DNA from: Alloascoidea africana
Taxonomy: Eukaryota; Ascomycota; Alloascoideomycetes; Alloascoideales; Alloascoideaceae
Assembly: GCA_030581615.1 (NCBI GenBank)
Contig: JAKTTT010000004.1
Span: 62,001 to 126,000 of the forward strand
Direction of reading: 5' to 3'
DNA length: 64,000 bases
In this document: piece after piece, positions 10,102 through 19,657 of the stretch
Layout of the letters: each line of letters starts with the position of its first letter
Position numbering within the stretch: the first letter of the stretch is position 1
Notes under the pieces: model-generated
Seen by the model: the letters and a program-made list of their open reading frames with translations, nothing else
Database searches by the model: none
What the model was told of the DNA's origin: nothing
Translations under genes and position numbers: made by a program

Positions 10102-11331
10102 ATGACTCTTCTCAACTTTAACATTTCGGATTCTTTCAGAAAGAACAAAACGTCCCGCAAAAAGGGACCGGCAGAGACAGAAATACCGACCAGCGACAAA
10201 ACCCAAACCCAAACTCTATCGGGCACAGTTGCAGTTGACAGCGGCGGCAAAAGGACTCTGCCAATTCCAATTGAACCAGATCAGGACCCAAAACTTGTCC
10301 AGAGCCCGGGGCAAAAGCGAGAGGTGAAGTCCACGTCGGTTGGCACGATCGAGGCCAACTTTGCGTCTTCTTCCTCGCCTTCTCCGTCCCCGGCCAGTGG
10401 AGCCAAGCCCAGGACCAGGACCAAGACGAGAAAACGGTTTTCCTCCGACTTGGACCCTCGAACCTTGGAAATGGCAATATCGAACCTCAGTTGCCCATCT
10501 CCTCCGCCGATTCTCAAGCTCTCGTCGTCCAGATCGGCAGTAGGCATGGCCATGTCAGCTCCGGCCCCTGAACTGGACCCAAATCCCCTGAAAATGGAGG
10601 GTTTGGGATCGACAGAAACGTCCACGCCTGGAGGACTCGCTTACCACGCTCATTTTTCCGTCAGCGAGACGAGAGGACTCCCAACCGATAGAAATGCCCT
10701 GTCCCAGCGCCGAGAAAGTGTTCCTACAGTAATCTCCAATGTAAATATAAGCAAGCGTCTTCCCATGGACGACGGCAAACTCCACATTCTGATCGGGTTG
10801 ACCGATACGGTCTCGATTCTAAATCTAAAGCATATAATACACCGGATTGAGCAGGTATACACGACAAAGGTGTCTGTCCAGCTCGTGGTGACGCCAGCTG
10901 CCGAGAAGCTTGTGTCTCTGTGCGACCTGCCCTCGCATCTTCAGATCTGGCGGGACGAGGACGAATGGCGCCTGTGGAAGACGAGACACGACCCTGTGCT
11001 CCACATCGAGCTCCGCCGATGGGCCGACCTGCTGCTCATCGCACCTTGCTCCGCGAACACCCTGAGCATGATCGCCCTGGGCCTCTGTGGCAGCCTGCTG
11101 CTCTGTGTGGTGAGAGCGTGGAACGTTCAGTACCCGATCCTGATCGTGCCTAGCATGCCAGCCTACAGCTACGCCCACCCGAGCACAGAACACCACCTCG
11201 GCGTGATCCGCAGAGACATGAAGTGGATCGAGGTTCTGGAGCCCGCCCAGACCGACACGGCCGGCTACGAGATGAGGGCGAGCGACGAGATCGTGGAGCG
11301 CGTGGTGGAGAAGCTGGGAGGCTCCCCGTAG
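10102..11331 (+). CDS. SIS2: HAL3/SIS2/VHS3-like PPCDC-fold protein
   Basis: 409 residues. Residues 1-220 are Ser/Thr/Pro-rich and disordered. The C-terminal 185 residues form the phosphopantothenoylcysteine decarboxylase flavodoxin-like fold: DDGKLHILIGLTDTVS, HIELRRWADLLLIAPCSANT with the catalytic His, then VRAWNVQYPILIVPSM and a terminal VVEKLGGSP. In yeast, Hal3 and Vhs3 inhibit the phosphatase Ppz1 (salt tolerance) and also join Cab3 in a heterotrimeric PPCDC for coenzyme A synthesis, where they donate the His and Cab3 donates the Cys. Here the active-site Asn motif reads PSMPAYS and no Cys occurs in the flap region before the C-terminus, so a Hal3/Vhs3 role fits better than Cab3. The long acidic tail of Saccharomyces Hal3 is absent. 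The stop lies 24 bp before the next possible ATG. Confidence 0.87.
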   Translation: MTLLNFNISDSFRKNKTSRKKGPAETEIPTSDKTQTQTLSGTVAVDSGGKRTLPIPIEPDQDPKLVQSPGQKREVKSTSVGTIEANFASSSSPSPSPASGAKPRTRTKTRKRFSSDLDPRTLEMAISNLSCPSPPPILKLSSSRSAVGMAMSAPAPELDPNPLKMEGLGSTETSTPGGLAYHAHFSVSETRGLPTDRNALSQRRESVPTVISNVNISKRLPMDDGKLHILIGLTDTVSILNLKHIIHRIEQVYTTKVSVQLVVTPAAEKLVSLCDLPSHLQIWRDEDEWRLWKTRHDPVLHIELRRWADLLLIAPCSANTLSMIALGLCGSLLLCVVRAWNVQYPILIVPSMPAYSYAHPSTEHHLGVIRRDMKWIEVLEPAQTDTAGYEMRASDEIVERVVEKLGGSP

Positions 11332-11403
11332 AAAAGAAGCTGTTTAGGCGTATTGATGTTTTTGTCTGCTGTGCTGTACGCATTTCTCACCTTCTTCCCC
11401 AGA

Positions 11404-13074
11404 ATGAAGCCAGCTTCTTCAGCTCTGGAGCACCAGACCCAGACCCGCCAGCCGAGCCTGTCGCTGTACAACATTTTCATCGCGTCAACATGTCTCAAAG
11501 TGCTCCTGTTTGTGGCGTACCACTCTACGGATTTCGAAGTCCACCGGAACTGGCTCGCAATAACGAACACCCTGCCCTTGAACCAGTGGTACACTGAGGC
11601 CACGTCCCAATGGACCCTGGACTATCCTCCTTTCTTTGCCCTTTTTGAGTGGATCCTAAGCCAATTTGTTCCGGACAGTCTGCGATACGGAGATCATACC
11701 CTGGACATTGTGGAAAAGGCAGACTATGGCTGGCCCACTGTGGTTTTTCAAAGATGTAGTGTCATCATCAGCGAGCTCGTTCTGTTTCTCTCGATGCGCT
11801 GGTACATTCGGACCTCGAAAGAAAACGACAAGAGAAAAGCGTTTGTCGTTGCAAGCAGTGTTGTTTTAAGCCCGGGGCTTCTCATAATCGACCATATCCA
11901 TTTCCAATATAACGGCATGATGTACGGTATAATGTTTTATTCGTTTGTGGCCGCACGAAATGGGAAACTGCTCTTGTCCGGCTTTTCATTTGCAGTTCTC
12001 CTCTGCTTTAAACACATTTATCTATATCTTGCACCTGCCTATTTCATTTTCTTACTACGTGTCTATTGCCTCGATTTGACAAAGTTTGACTGGAAGAATT
12101 TGAAAACTGGCATTCAATGTGTTAAATGGTGGAATTTAACAAAACTCGGTGTTATTGTAATTGCTACTTTTGCAACCTCTTTTGGTCCCTGGGTTTACTA
12201 TGGACAAATGGATAAAGTTCTGAGTCGCCTGTTCCCTTTTGCAAGAGGTCTGACACATGCCTATTGGGCACCTAACGTTTGGGCCCTTTATTCCCTAACC
12301 GATCGAGTTTTGAATTTTTTGCTTGCTAAATCCTCTTTGGCAAGCTCTACAAGAGGCCTTGTTGGTGATGTTTCATTTGCAGTATTGCCCGATGTTCCTC
12401 CAAGATGGTGTTTCCTCCTTACTGTTTTTTACCAAATCTTGGGCCTTGTACCTCTGTTTTTCAAACCCACTTTTGACCGCTTCATCGGATGCTTGACCCT
12501 CTGCGGTTACAGCTCGTTCCTGTTTGGTTGGCACGTCCATGAAAAGGCAATTCTTCTTGTTATCTTCCCCTTCTCGATGGTTGTCGTCAATGACAAACGG
12601 CTACTTGGGTCGTTTTCTACTCTATGTTTAGCTGGCTACATCTCCCTATTTCCTTTGCTATTCACCAGCGGCGAATACCTTCTCAAGGTGCTTTACACTT
12701 TTGTCTGGATTGTCATTTTCCAACAATCTCTAGATGTGGTTACTCCTTTCAACTCATCCACACGGCGCATTTTCTTCTTTGATCGGATTCTACACTACTA
12801 CAAAATCGGATCCATCCCACTGATGATAGCCCTAATGTCCATTTTTGATCTCAAATTGCTAAATCTGCTGAAACATGTCAAGGGACTGGAGTCCATCGAC
12901 TGGAGCCGGTTTGAGAAATTTGAGTTTCTCAAATTGATGATCGTCAGCACGTACTGTGCCATCGGAGTTGTGGCCAGCTGGGTTGGATTCAGCTGGCTCT
13001 ATTTCTTCGACGAAAAGCTATGGGGAGCTTCCAAGCCCCGGCTGACCGTGAGCCAGGAGAAGAAGAAACAGTGA
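11404..13074 (+). CDS. ALG8: Dolichyl-P-Glc: Glc1Man9GlcNAc2-PP-dolichol alpha-1,3-glucosyltransferase
   Basis: 556 residues from this ATG (S. cerevisiae Alg8 is 577). It adds the second glucose to the lipid-linked oligosaccharide in the ER lumen before transfer to protein. Diagnostic segments are IASTCLKVLLF, YHSTDFEVHRNWLAIT, TSQWTLDYPPFFALFEW (luminal loop 1), IDHIHFQYNGMMYG and FGWHVHEKAIL, spread over about 11-12 hydrophobic helices. An in-frame ATG at 11356 would add 16 hydrophobic residues. ATG 11404 is preferred because it leaves a short soluble N-terminus like Saccharomyces Alg8, but the choice is open. The gene starts only 72 bp (or 24 bp) after the SIS2 stop, so its promoter must overlap SIS2. 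It ends 156 bp before CKA2. No intron. Confidence 0.93.
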   Translation: MKPASSALEHQTQTRQPSLSLYNIFIASTCLKVLLFVAYHSTDFEVHRNWLAITNTLPLNQWYTEATSQWTLDYPPFFALFEWILSQFVPDSLRYGDHTLDIVEKADYGWPTVVFQRCSVIISELVLFLSMRWYIRTSKENDKRKAFVVASSVVLSPGLLIIDHIHFQYNGMMYGIMFYSFVAARNGKLLLSGFSFAVLLCFKHIYLYLAPAYFIFLLRVYCLDLTKFDWKNLKTGIQCVKWWNLTKLGVIVIATFATSFGPWVYYGQMDKVLSRLFPFARGLTHAYWAPNVWALYSLTDRVLNFLLAKSSLASSTRGLVGDVSFAVLPDVPPRWCFLLTVFYQILGLVPLFFKPTFDRFIGCLTLCGYSSFLFGWHVHEKAILLVIFPFSMVVVNDKRLLGSFSTLCLAGYISLFPLLFTSGEYLLKVLYTFVWIVIFQQSLDVVTPFNSSTRRIFFFDRILHYYKIGSIPLMIALMSIFDLKLLNLLKHVKGLESIDWSRFEKFEFLKLMIVSTYCAIGVVASWVGFSWLYFFDEKLWGASKPRLTVSQEKKKQ

Positions 13075-13230
13075 TAGCTTATATACTTATTCTGCATATA
13101 TATATAGATCAGAACTCTCTCACATTGAGATACCCAAAACACCCGTGCACCCTCCTCCTGGGGTCCACGAGAAGAGATCACACTCACTTTTTTCCCAGGC
13201 TAGGCGCCCAGGAGTGACCAGAGAGAGCCG

Positions 13231-14437
13231 ATGTCGAACATCCCGAAACGTGAGCTCCTTTCCAAGGCACGAATCTACGCAGATGCGAATGCAAAGAGGC
13301 CCCAGAAGTACTGGGATTATGGTGAGTGTCCGCTTTTTGTTGAAGGAGGTGGCTCCTTTGGCTGCGAGTATAGGGTCATCCAAGGCAGATCACACACTCT
13401 TCTTCTTCTTTTTCAATTTGTTGTACCACTTGCTAATGATTCTGTGATCTTAGACAACTGTACGATAGAGTGGGGCGAGATCTCAAACTACGAGATCATT
13501 GCAAAAGTCGGAAGGGGCAAGTATTCGGAGGTTTTTGAAGGTGTGAACCTGGTTCTTGATCACCCATGTGTGATAAAAGTCCTGAAGCCCGTCAAGAACA
13601 AGAAAATTCTTAGAGAGGTCAAAATATTGCAGAATTTGAGTGGTGGAACCAACGTCATTGCTCTCTTGGATGTTGTGCGGGATCCAGCCGTAAGTGATAT
13701 TTGCCAGTGTGATGGATTGATTTTTTTGTTGATTTGTTTCTAACCCGAGGATTTTATTTGTGTAGAGCAAAATACCGGCCTTCGTTTTTGAACGCGTCAA
13801 GAATGCGGATTTTCGAGTTCTGTACCCCAAGTTCACGATGCAGGACATTCAATACTATATGCGACAACTTCTCCTGGCTCTCGATTTTTGCCATTCCATG
13901 GGAATTATGCATCGGGATGTGAAGCCGCAAAACATCATGATCGACCCCCAGAAAAAACAGTTGAGACTGATAGACTGGGGGCTTGCTGAATTTTATCACG
14001 TTGGAGTTGATTACAATGTTCGTGTTGCCTCCCGATACCACAAGGCCCCGGAACTGCTCGTCAACTTCCAACAATACGATTACTCTTTGGATCTCTGGTC
14101 GTTTGGCGCCATGGTCGCTGCGATAATTTTCAGAAAAGAGCCGTTTTTCAGAGGAAGCTCAAACACAGATCAACTTGTTAGGATCGCAAAGGTGTTGGGC
14201 ACAGAAGACTTGCACAAGTACATTGCGAAATATAAGGTCAGACTGAGTTCTGAGTATGACAATGTTCTCGGGACTTATCCCCGTAGACCTTGGGCCAAGT
14301 TTATGAACAATGAGAACCGGCATTTGGCAACCCCCGTGGCTGTTGATCTCATCGATAAGTTACTTCGCTATGACCATCAGGAACGTCTCACTGCGAAAGA
14401 GGCAATGGAACATGAGTTTTTCAGACTCGAAGGATGA
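13231..14437 (+). CDS. CKA2: Casein kinase 2 catalytic subunit (alpha')
   Basis: Three exons: 13231-13321, 13454-13689 and 13766-14437, joined across introns of 132 nt (GTGAGT donor, GCTAAT branch) and 76 nt (GTAAGT donor, CTAAC branch). The product is 332 residues. It is a complete protein kinase with the CK2 hallmarks: YWDYDN N-terminal segment, [12 protein letters not shown] glycine loop, [11 protein letters not shown] (VIK lysine plus the basic substrate-binding cluster), HRDVKPQN catalytic loop, DWG in place of [15 protein letters not shown] and [16 protein letters not shown] near the C-terminus. The [12 protein letters not shown] and [13 protein letters not shown] segments match Cka2 better than Cka1, which has a large insertion there. 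CK2 is a constitutive Ser/Thr kinase acting on nuclear and cytosolic targets. Confidence 0.95.
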
Positions 14438-15072
14438 TAAAAAGGACCAGAAGAAGCAAATACAGAGATTATAAATGGCCCCTAGGGGGAGGAAATAAAA
14501 AAAGCACGATGCTAGTAATGAAAAGAAGATGAAACATGGAGTACGTTGAAGTTTAACTAACTAAAACTGCATTTTTTTTTATCTTTCTTTTTTGGGAGAT
14601 ACACTGTATTGGCTTGCTTAGCATGCTTGCCCCATAATCATCATTATCATTATCATTATCATCGTCATCATCGTGGCCAAGATGTGAACTTTTGTTAGAA
14701 GAGCTAATTAGGATTCGCAACTTTTGGAGGGACATCGACTCGCAATGGTGATACATTTGTTGTCATGGTCCTTGTGTTAACAGTACTATTTTTCTTTCGT
14801 TTGACTTTTTTTTCTTTTTTTTCTTTTGCCTTTTAGATATCTTCTTTTACCTTTACCTTTTACCTTATAGTATAATTTAATCTAATTTTGCTGATGTATC
14901 AATATGTATGACTCGTGCGGAATCCTTAACCAAGAGAATCTGTCTCCTTAAGTCATTCATTCATCCTAGAGTGATGAAAGAAAAAAGGCAGCGACAAGTG
15001 TATCAATATGGCCCCAAAAAAAAAAGGATAAGATTAAAAAGGTAAAAAGAATCAGCACCAACACGCCTCTGC
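14438..15072. other. Convergent intergenic region, CKA2/NPL4
   Basis: 635 bp of AT-rich 3' sequence with an ATT/ATC trinucleotide tract at about 14636-14675 and T-rich runs. No gene is seen. Confidence 0.5.
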
Positions 15073-17010
15073 TTAACTCTCCCTAATGATCATCACCAGC
15101 GTTTGCCATCCCGTTGTCTCCACCAACTGGTATCCATCTTCGAGTTTATGCTCAGTAGCGACTTTGGCAACCAATTGTTCTTCCTCGGGTTTCAAAACGT
15201 TCAGCGTGCGTAAAAAGGTCAAGAGATGAAAGTTTGAAATGACAGACATTGCTCTTTCCGGGTCAGAATTATCGATGCCATTATTGGTTATGCCCAAGTG
15301 TCTCCCCAATACATGCACGCTTTGGGCAACACCCATTGCTTGTCTGTTTTCTATCGGGAATGGTTCCTCAACGTTTGTGAACAAGGGAGTTGGGTCTTGT
15401 GGGAAGCCATGAGTCAATGTCACCAGCAGGTATTCCACGGGGAAAGAGCCATCTGCGCTTTTCTTCACCGTGATTCCGTATTCATTCACCATGTTGTAAA
15501 AGATGTCTGGCACGTATCTTGTCTTTGATGCACTTTTAATCATAACTGTTGAAGGCTGCGTGCTTGCTGCAATTAGATCAGCCTTGACCATTGCCTCTGC
15601 ATCAGTAGAAACCTGGTAGCTTGCAATATCAATTTCTCCCTTCGTGTTCCCGCTCACAACACAGGTCACAAACTTTGACGAAAACTTGCCCGAATCGGAC
15701 CACTTGGAGACATTAGAATGCTGCGTTTGAAGAGTTGCTGCGAAAAGCGTTTCGAGAGAAGTTATAAAATAGGAATCCTTGTGTCGTTTACAAACGACGG
15801 AGCCATCTCCTTTACCAGAATCCAAAAGGTCCGTCCAAATGATGCCTACTCTTTCCAAGCCACAAAGTTTACCGATACCGTCCACATCTTTCTCCCCTTC
15901 CCAAGGTAAAGTTAGTGTTATCCCATCGCTTTCATCCTTCTGTGGTGGCTCGTAAATAGCCTCAACCACCGCTTTGATGCCCAGAGGCACTTTTTCATAT
16001 CGCTCGTAGCGCCCGTACATCCAACCAATTCTCTGGGATCCTGTTCGCCGCCATGGCTCTATAAAGTCATTAATGATTGACGAATTAGAAATTTCAACAT
16101 GGTCAACCATACGAAACTGCTGAGGTTGTAATGTGATTGCGGAGGGCTGGCACTTTGAACATATCCCCGCGGGCCAAGGAGCATGTCCTGAAGGACATTT
16201 TTTCTTCACTGTAAAGTCTGGTTCTGATAAAGGCGCGATATACGAAGATCCAGAACCCTTTTTGTTCACAGAATCGTTGAGATACTTGACATAGGCATGA
16301 TACGACATGTGTTTAATGTTGTTTTCTTTCCTGTACTCCGCATCCCAAGGATCAACAGGTAAGGAGAACTCGGACACCCCATATTTTTTCTCCCTTTTCA
16401 TTAGCCCGTCTTCCTTATCGAGTATATCATCAATCTCCAATTGTTTCACCGAAACAGGCCCGCTTGTTTTTTTAGAAGCGTTGCTCTTCTCAATTGCTAC
16501 ACTGGAAGTGGAAATAGGAACCGACTCGCTAGCATTTAAACTCGACCTTGTCTCATATGTAAGAAATAGAAGGTCTCCGTGTCTAAAAAGAAGGGGGATG
16601 GGTCAAATAGGTTAGAATCATAATTGTGGCTGGAGGAGAAGACACAAGAGACAAAAATGTTACGACTTACTTTAGTTGTAAGTCACTGATTGAATGGCCA
16701 CCAATTGAACCGGCCAGTTGGCCCTTGTCATTTGGCTTTGTTGAAATGGCCAAAGTGCTCATATCTGCATTCTTCAGACTCTTGGAAAGCTATACCAGAT
16801 TGCAAGAAGAAAGTAAAGGTTAGTCTTTTATCTAACATCGCTGACATGTAAACCTCACTGCGAACCTGATCAATCACCACGAGAAAGTTGTCCGTAGGCT
16901 GAGCTTGGACTCTGAACATGCCATCTTTGGATCGAAATCTTAAAATCTTTTAACAATGTTAGGAATTGTAAATGGGAGTTTCTTCACCAAAGAAAGAGAG
17001 AGCTCACCAT
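15073..17010 (-). CDS. NPL4: NPL4, ubiquitin-recognition cofactor of Cdc48
   Basis: Four exons on the minus strand: 17010-17008 (only the ATG), 16946 to about 16854 or 16866, 16789-16671, and 16582-15073. The product is about 570-574 residues (yeast 580). The N-terminal UBX-like fold begins ILRFRSKDGMFRVQAQ. HMSYHAYVKYL, SSYIAPLSEPDF, CSKCQPSAITLQPQQFRMVDHVE, IIWTDLLDSGKGDGSV and GWQTLVMIIRES follow, all typical of Npl4. With Ufd1 it recruits ubiquitinated substrates to the Cdc48 ATPase. The second zinc finger (CPSGHAPWPAGICSKC) is intact. The first, Cys/His-rich in yeast between the KEDGL and PPWD segments, is reduced here to a Cys-free KKYGVSEFSLPVDPWD. The donor of intron 2 is ambiguous (GTTCGC or GTTTAC); both keep frame and use the tatag acceptor. 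Branch CTAAC is clear in introns 2 and 3. Confidence 0.9.
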
Positions 17011-17340
17011 AATCGCCACTCTTTAAAACTGGCTGGGATCAATGCAAGACACAACACCAAGAACTAAACCACCGTCCAACAACCACGCTGAAAAGTGTAA
17101 GAAATGAGAATGAAACGGGGCAACAAAAAGAATAATAGAGATCAACTGGAGTTCCCGTTTGCAATGGCTATAACTTGCACTTTCTGGAGAAAAAACAGAC
17201 TTCTTGCTTCCAGTAGCATCGCACCCTCTAGCAGAAGGGTGTACGGGTGTTACAGAAGGTTCTTTTTTTTGGTGGACTAATTGCCAGCAAACCGCAGAGA
17301 AAGATCCTCTCACTTGCACCAAACAGCACAAGAAGACAAA
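17011..17340. promoter_or_regulatory. Divergent promoter NPL4/SEC66
   Basis: 330 bp shared by two divergent genes. It is moderately AT-rich, with no clear TATA box and no ORF of its own. Confidence 0.45.
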
Positions 17341-17947
17341 ATGGCCGAATCTGTTTCCGTTTACACGCCCGTAATCTATGTGGCCACGTTGGTATCGGCA
17401 CTTATAGTATTTTCCATTGTTTACAGGAGGAAAAACATCAGTAAGTATATGGCATAGCCTTATTTTTGATCGCATAATGGAAGCTTTGAGAATACTAACA
17501 ATGGCATTACGTTCTTGACAAATAGAAAAACTGACGGCGATGCAGCCTTGGTTTAGTAAGAGAAATAATGCACGAGAGCTATACTATTCGCTGAAATCCC
17601 AGACGCCAAAGCCCCATGACAAAGTTTTACGGGCTGCTCTGATACGACGAGGTTCAGAAGCAATTAGACAATCTTTTAAACACCGGGAGCACAGTGGCAT
17701 AATTCAATTGTTATATCAGAACGGATCTGTCGGGGATGAGCTCTGGAGCAGGTTCCAGAGTGCTCAAAAGTTGACGGAGTTGGAGCTTAAAGAGTGTGCT
17801 ATGGAGGCCGAATCATTAAAGCCCGGTTGGGCCCAGGGCTTTTTCCAAACCTGTACAGAGGTCACTTTTAATGAAGCATATAGGAAGCGACTGATGGATT
17901 TGCCGAAGAAACGAGAGTTTTTGAGAGAGGAATGGAATTTGAAATAG
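17341..17947 (+). CDS. SEC66: Sec66/Sec71, subunit of the Sec63 ER translocation complex
   Basis: Two exons, 17341-17440 and 17526-17947. The 85-nt intron has a GTAAGT donor and a perfect TACTAAC branch at 17493-17499. The product is 173 residues (yeast 206). A short luminal N-terminus is followed by the conserved VSVYTPVIYV stretch and one membrane helix (residues 10-28), then basic YRRKN and a cytosolic domain with LYYSLKSQ, KVLRAALIRRGSEAIRQSFK, LLYQNGSVGDELWSRF, AESLKPGWAQGFFQTCTEV and a C-terminal EEWNLK. All are characteristic of Sec66. It works with Sec62, Sec63 and Sec72 in post-translational import through Sec61. The shorter length reflects a missing N-terminal extension. Confidence 0.93.
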
Positions 17948-19657
17948 GGCGAAAGCAAAATCATCGAGTAAATGCAGTATAACCTTGCGAATTTGAAAAT
18001 GTACTATTTACCGACAAAAGTAATTCCTAAACAGTTGAGTGCACATTAAATTCGTAGAGGAAGTTGTAAGGACTAAAACTGGTGGTTTCTAACTTTTGGT
18101 GAGCAATGGGGACACTGAAAAGTCCGTTGCGGTCGTGGAAAAATCCTCACAGCACTAACATATCAAGTGAACTGCCATGATGATATCCCATAGATGATAA
18201 TCTAAAATCAGTAGTAGCGTTCCCGCAAAGGCTACTTCAATAATTCCCCGAGAAGTCTTTATTTCGTCATCCTTGTATTTCTCGGACAGTTACCCGACAC
18301 CCACAAAAGGTTTTTCCAGATGTGAGCAACAACAAGAAGGAATAGGCATTATCGAGAAGGACCGAATTTGCTGTAGTCTGCCACTTTTTACTCGTAGAAC
18401 GACATTTCCTGTTGATTCCCGTGGGCCCATGTTGTGTTTCAGCTACATGTTAGAATTAACGTGGAGTATGTGCCACCAACCTCTTTTCCAAAGCACCGGT
18501 AATTGAGGCAGTTTAGCGCCGAAAAATGCTTTTCTTGCTTCGTTGGTGGCGTTTATCTTAATCAGTTTCTATTAGACGAATTGCTTTTTCACTCTATTTG
18601 AATCTACCTCGAGTCTTTAGAACTGGCCTGGATGTAGCGGAATTGTAGAATTTTCATCCTTGTGTTTATCCAGAACTAAACCATGACCACTCTCTGAACA
18701 ATGACAGCAACAACAAGCACAGAGCTTCTGTTTCTGGCCCACATCCCCAGGAGATCCAGGACAGTACCAGAAACCCGAATGAGTTACGAAGAATGAACGA
18801 TCACACCAGGTTACAACATTCAGTAGCAGCCCAGGCTCCATCAGCGAGCTCTATTTTTGGTGATGCTGGAGCCAATTTCGCGTGTAATGCTCCAACAAAC
18901 AATAGAGTTGCAAGTTTTAATATTTCCCAGAACGCATGTTCTCATGGAGGACTTATTCAGATTAATTTGGGCTCCGAGAAGATCAGTCTTTACAATCTGA
19001 TTATAAAATTGAGATTAGGACTCAGTTATTGTGCGCTTATGTGATCTGTTTAGGATCAATCCGTTTTGTGCTTTCCTGTGCATTTCTCACTTGACTCTTC
19101 TTCCTGGGATTTGTTATCTTCTCTACTCCGTTCGACAATATCGGCCTATAGAAATAATAACCGGACACCACTCATTCCCTGTTTCTGCTTTCCTGGGGCG
19201 GTCGGCATGGTTCTGTTCAGTCCTGTCCGAATCTTAAAACTGTTTTATTTAGAATCGGAATATACACGTGCTGCGGGTGTCCCGATACGGCAGGACATAA
19301 ACACGCGCCTGGCTTCGCGAAAAAGGTGCGAAAATGTAAATGCGTAGGGCTGGTACACCACAATTTAGCTCCACGATCTTTTTCTTTTTCTTTTTCTTTT
19401 TCCCTGTACTTCTTTCTCTTTTCTCTCTTCGGCTTTCTTTTGCCTTTTACGGTACAACAACAAACGAGAGGATCACTCTAGAGGGCAGCATAACGGACCT
19501 CAACTTTAACAATTACAATTACTTCGTACTATTTTCAGCTCAAACCGATAAGAGATCTACTTTTGATCTCTTGTTAAACACAATCTGTTGTGATCAGCGA
19601 AAATAGTAGATAATCGCGTTTAAATATCACACACTCGAAAGAACCAAGAAAATAAGA
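17948..19657. other. Long upstream region of RAX1
   Basis: 1.7 kb with no recognisable gene. It contains a CACGTG core at 19265-19270 and a pyrimidine tract at about 19375-19440 typical of yeast promoters. Frames of 65-93 codons (for example 18793-19044 plus) show no domain, and I cannot support them as genes. Confidence 0.45.

Noticed and set aside
11353-11358. Start of ALG8 at 11353
   Set aside because: The codon at 11353 is TTG; the first ATG is 11356 and the likelier start is 11404.
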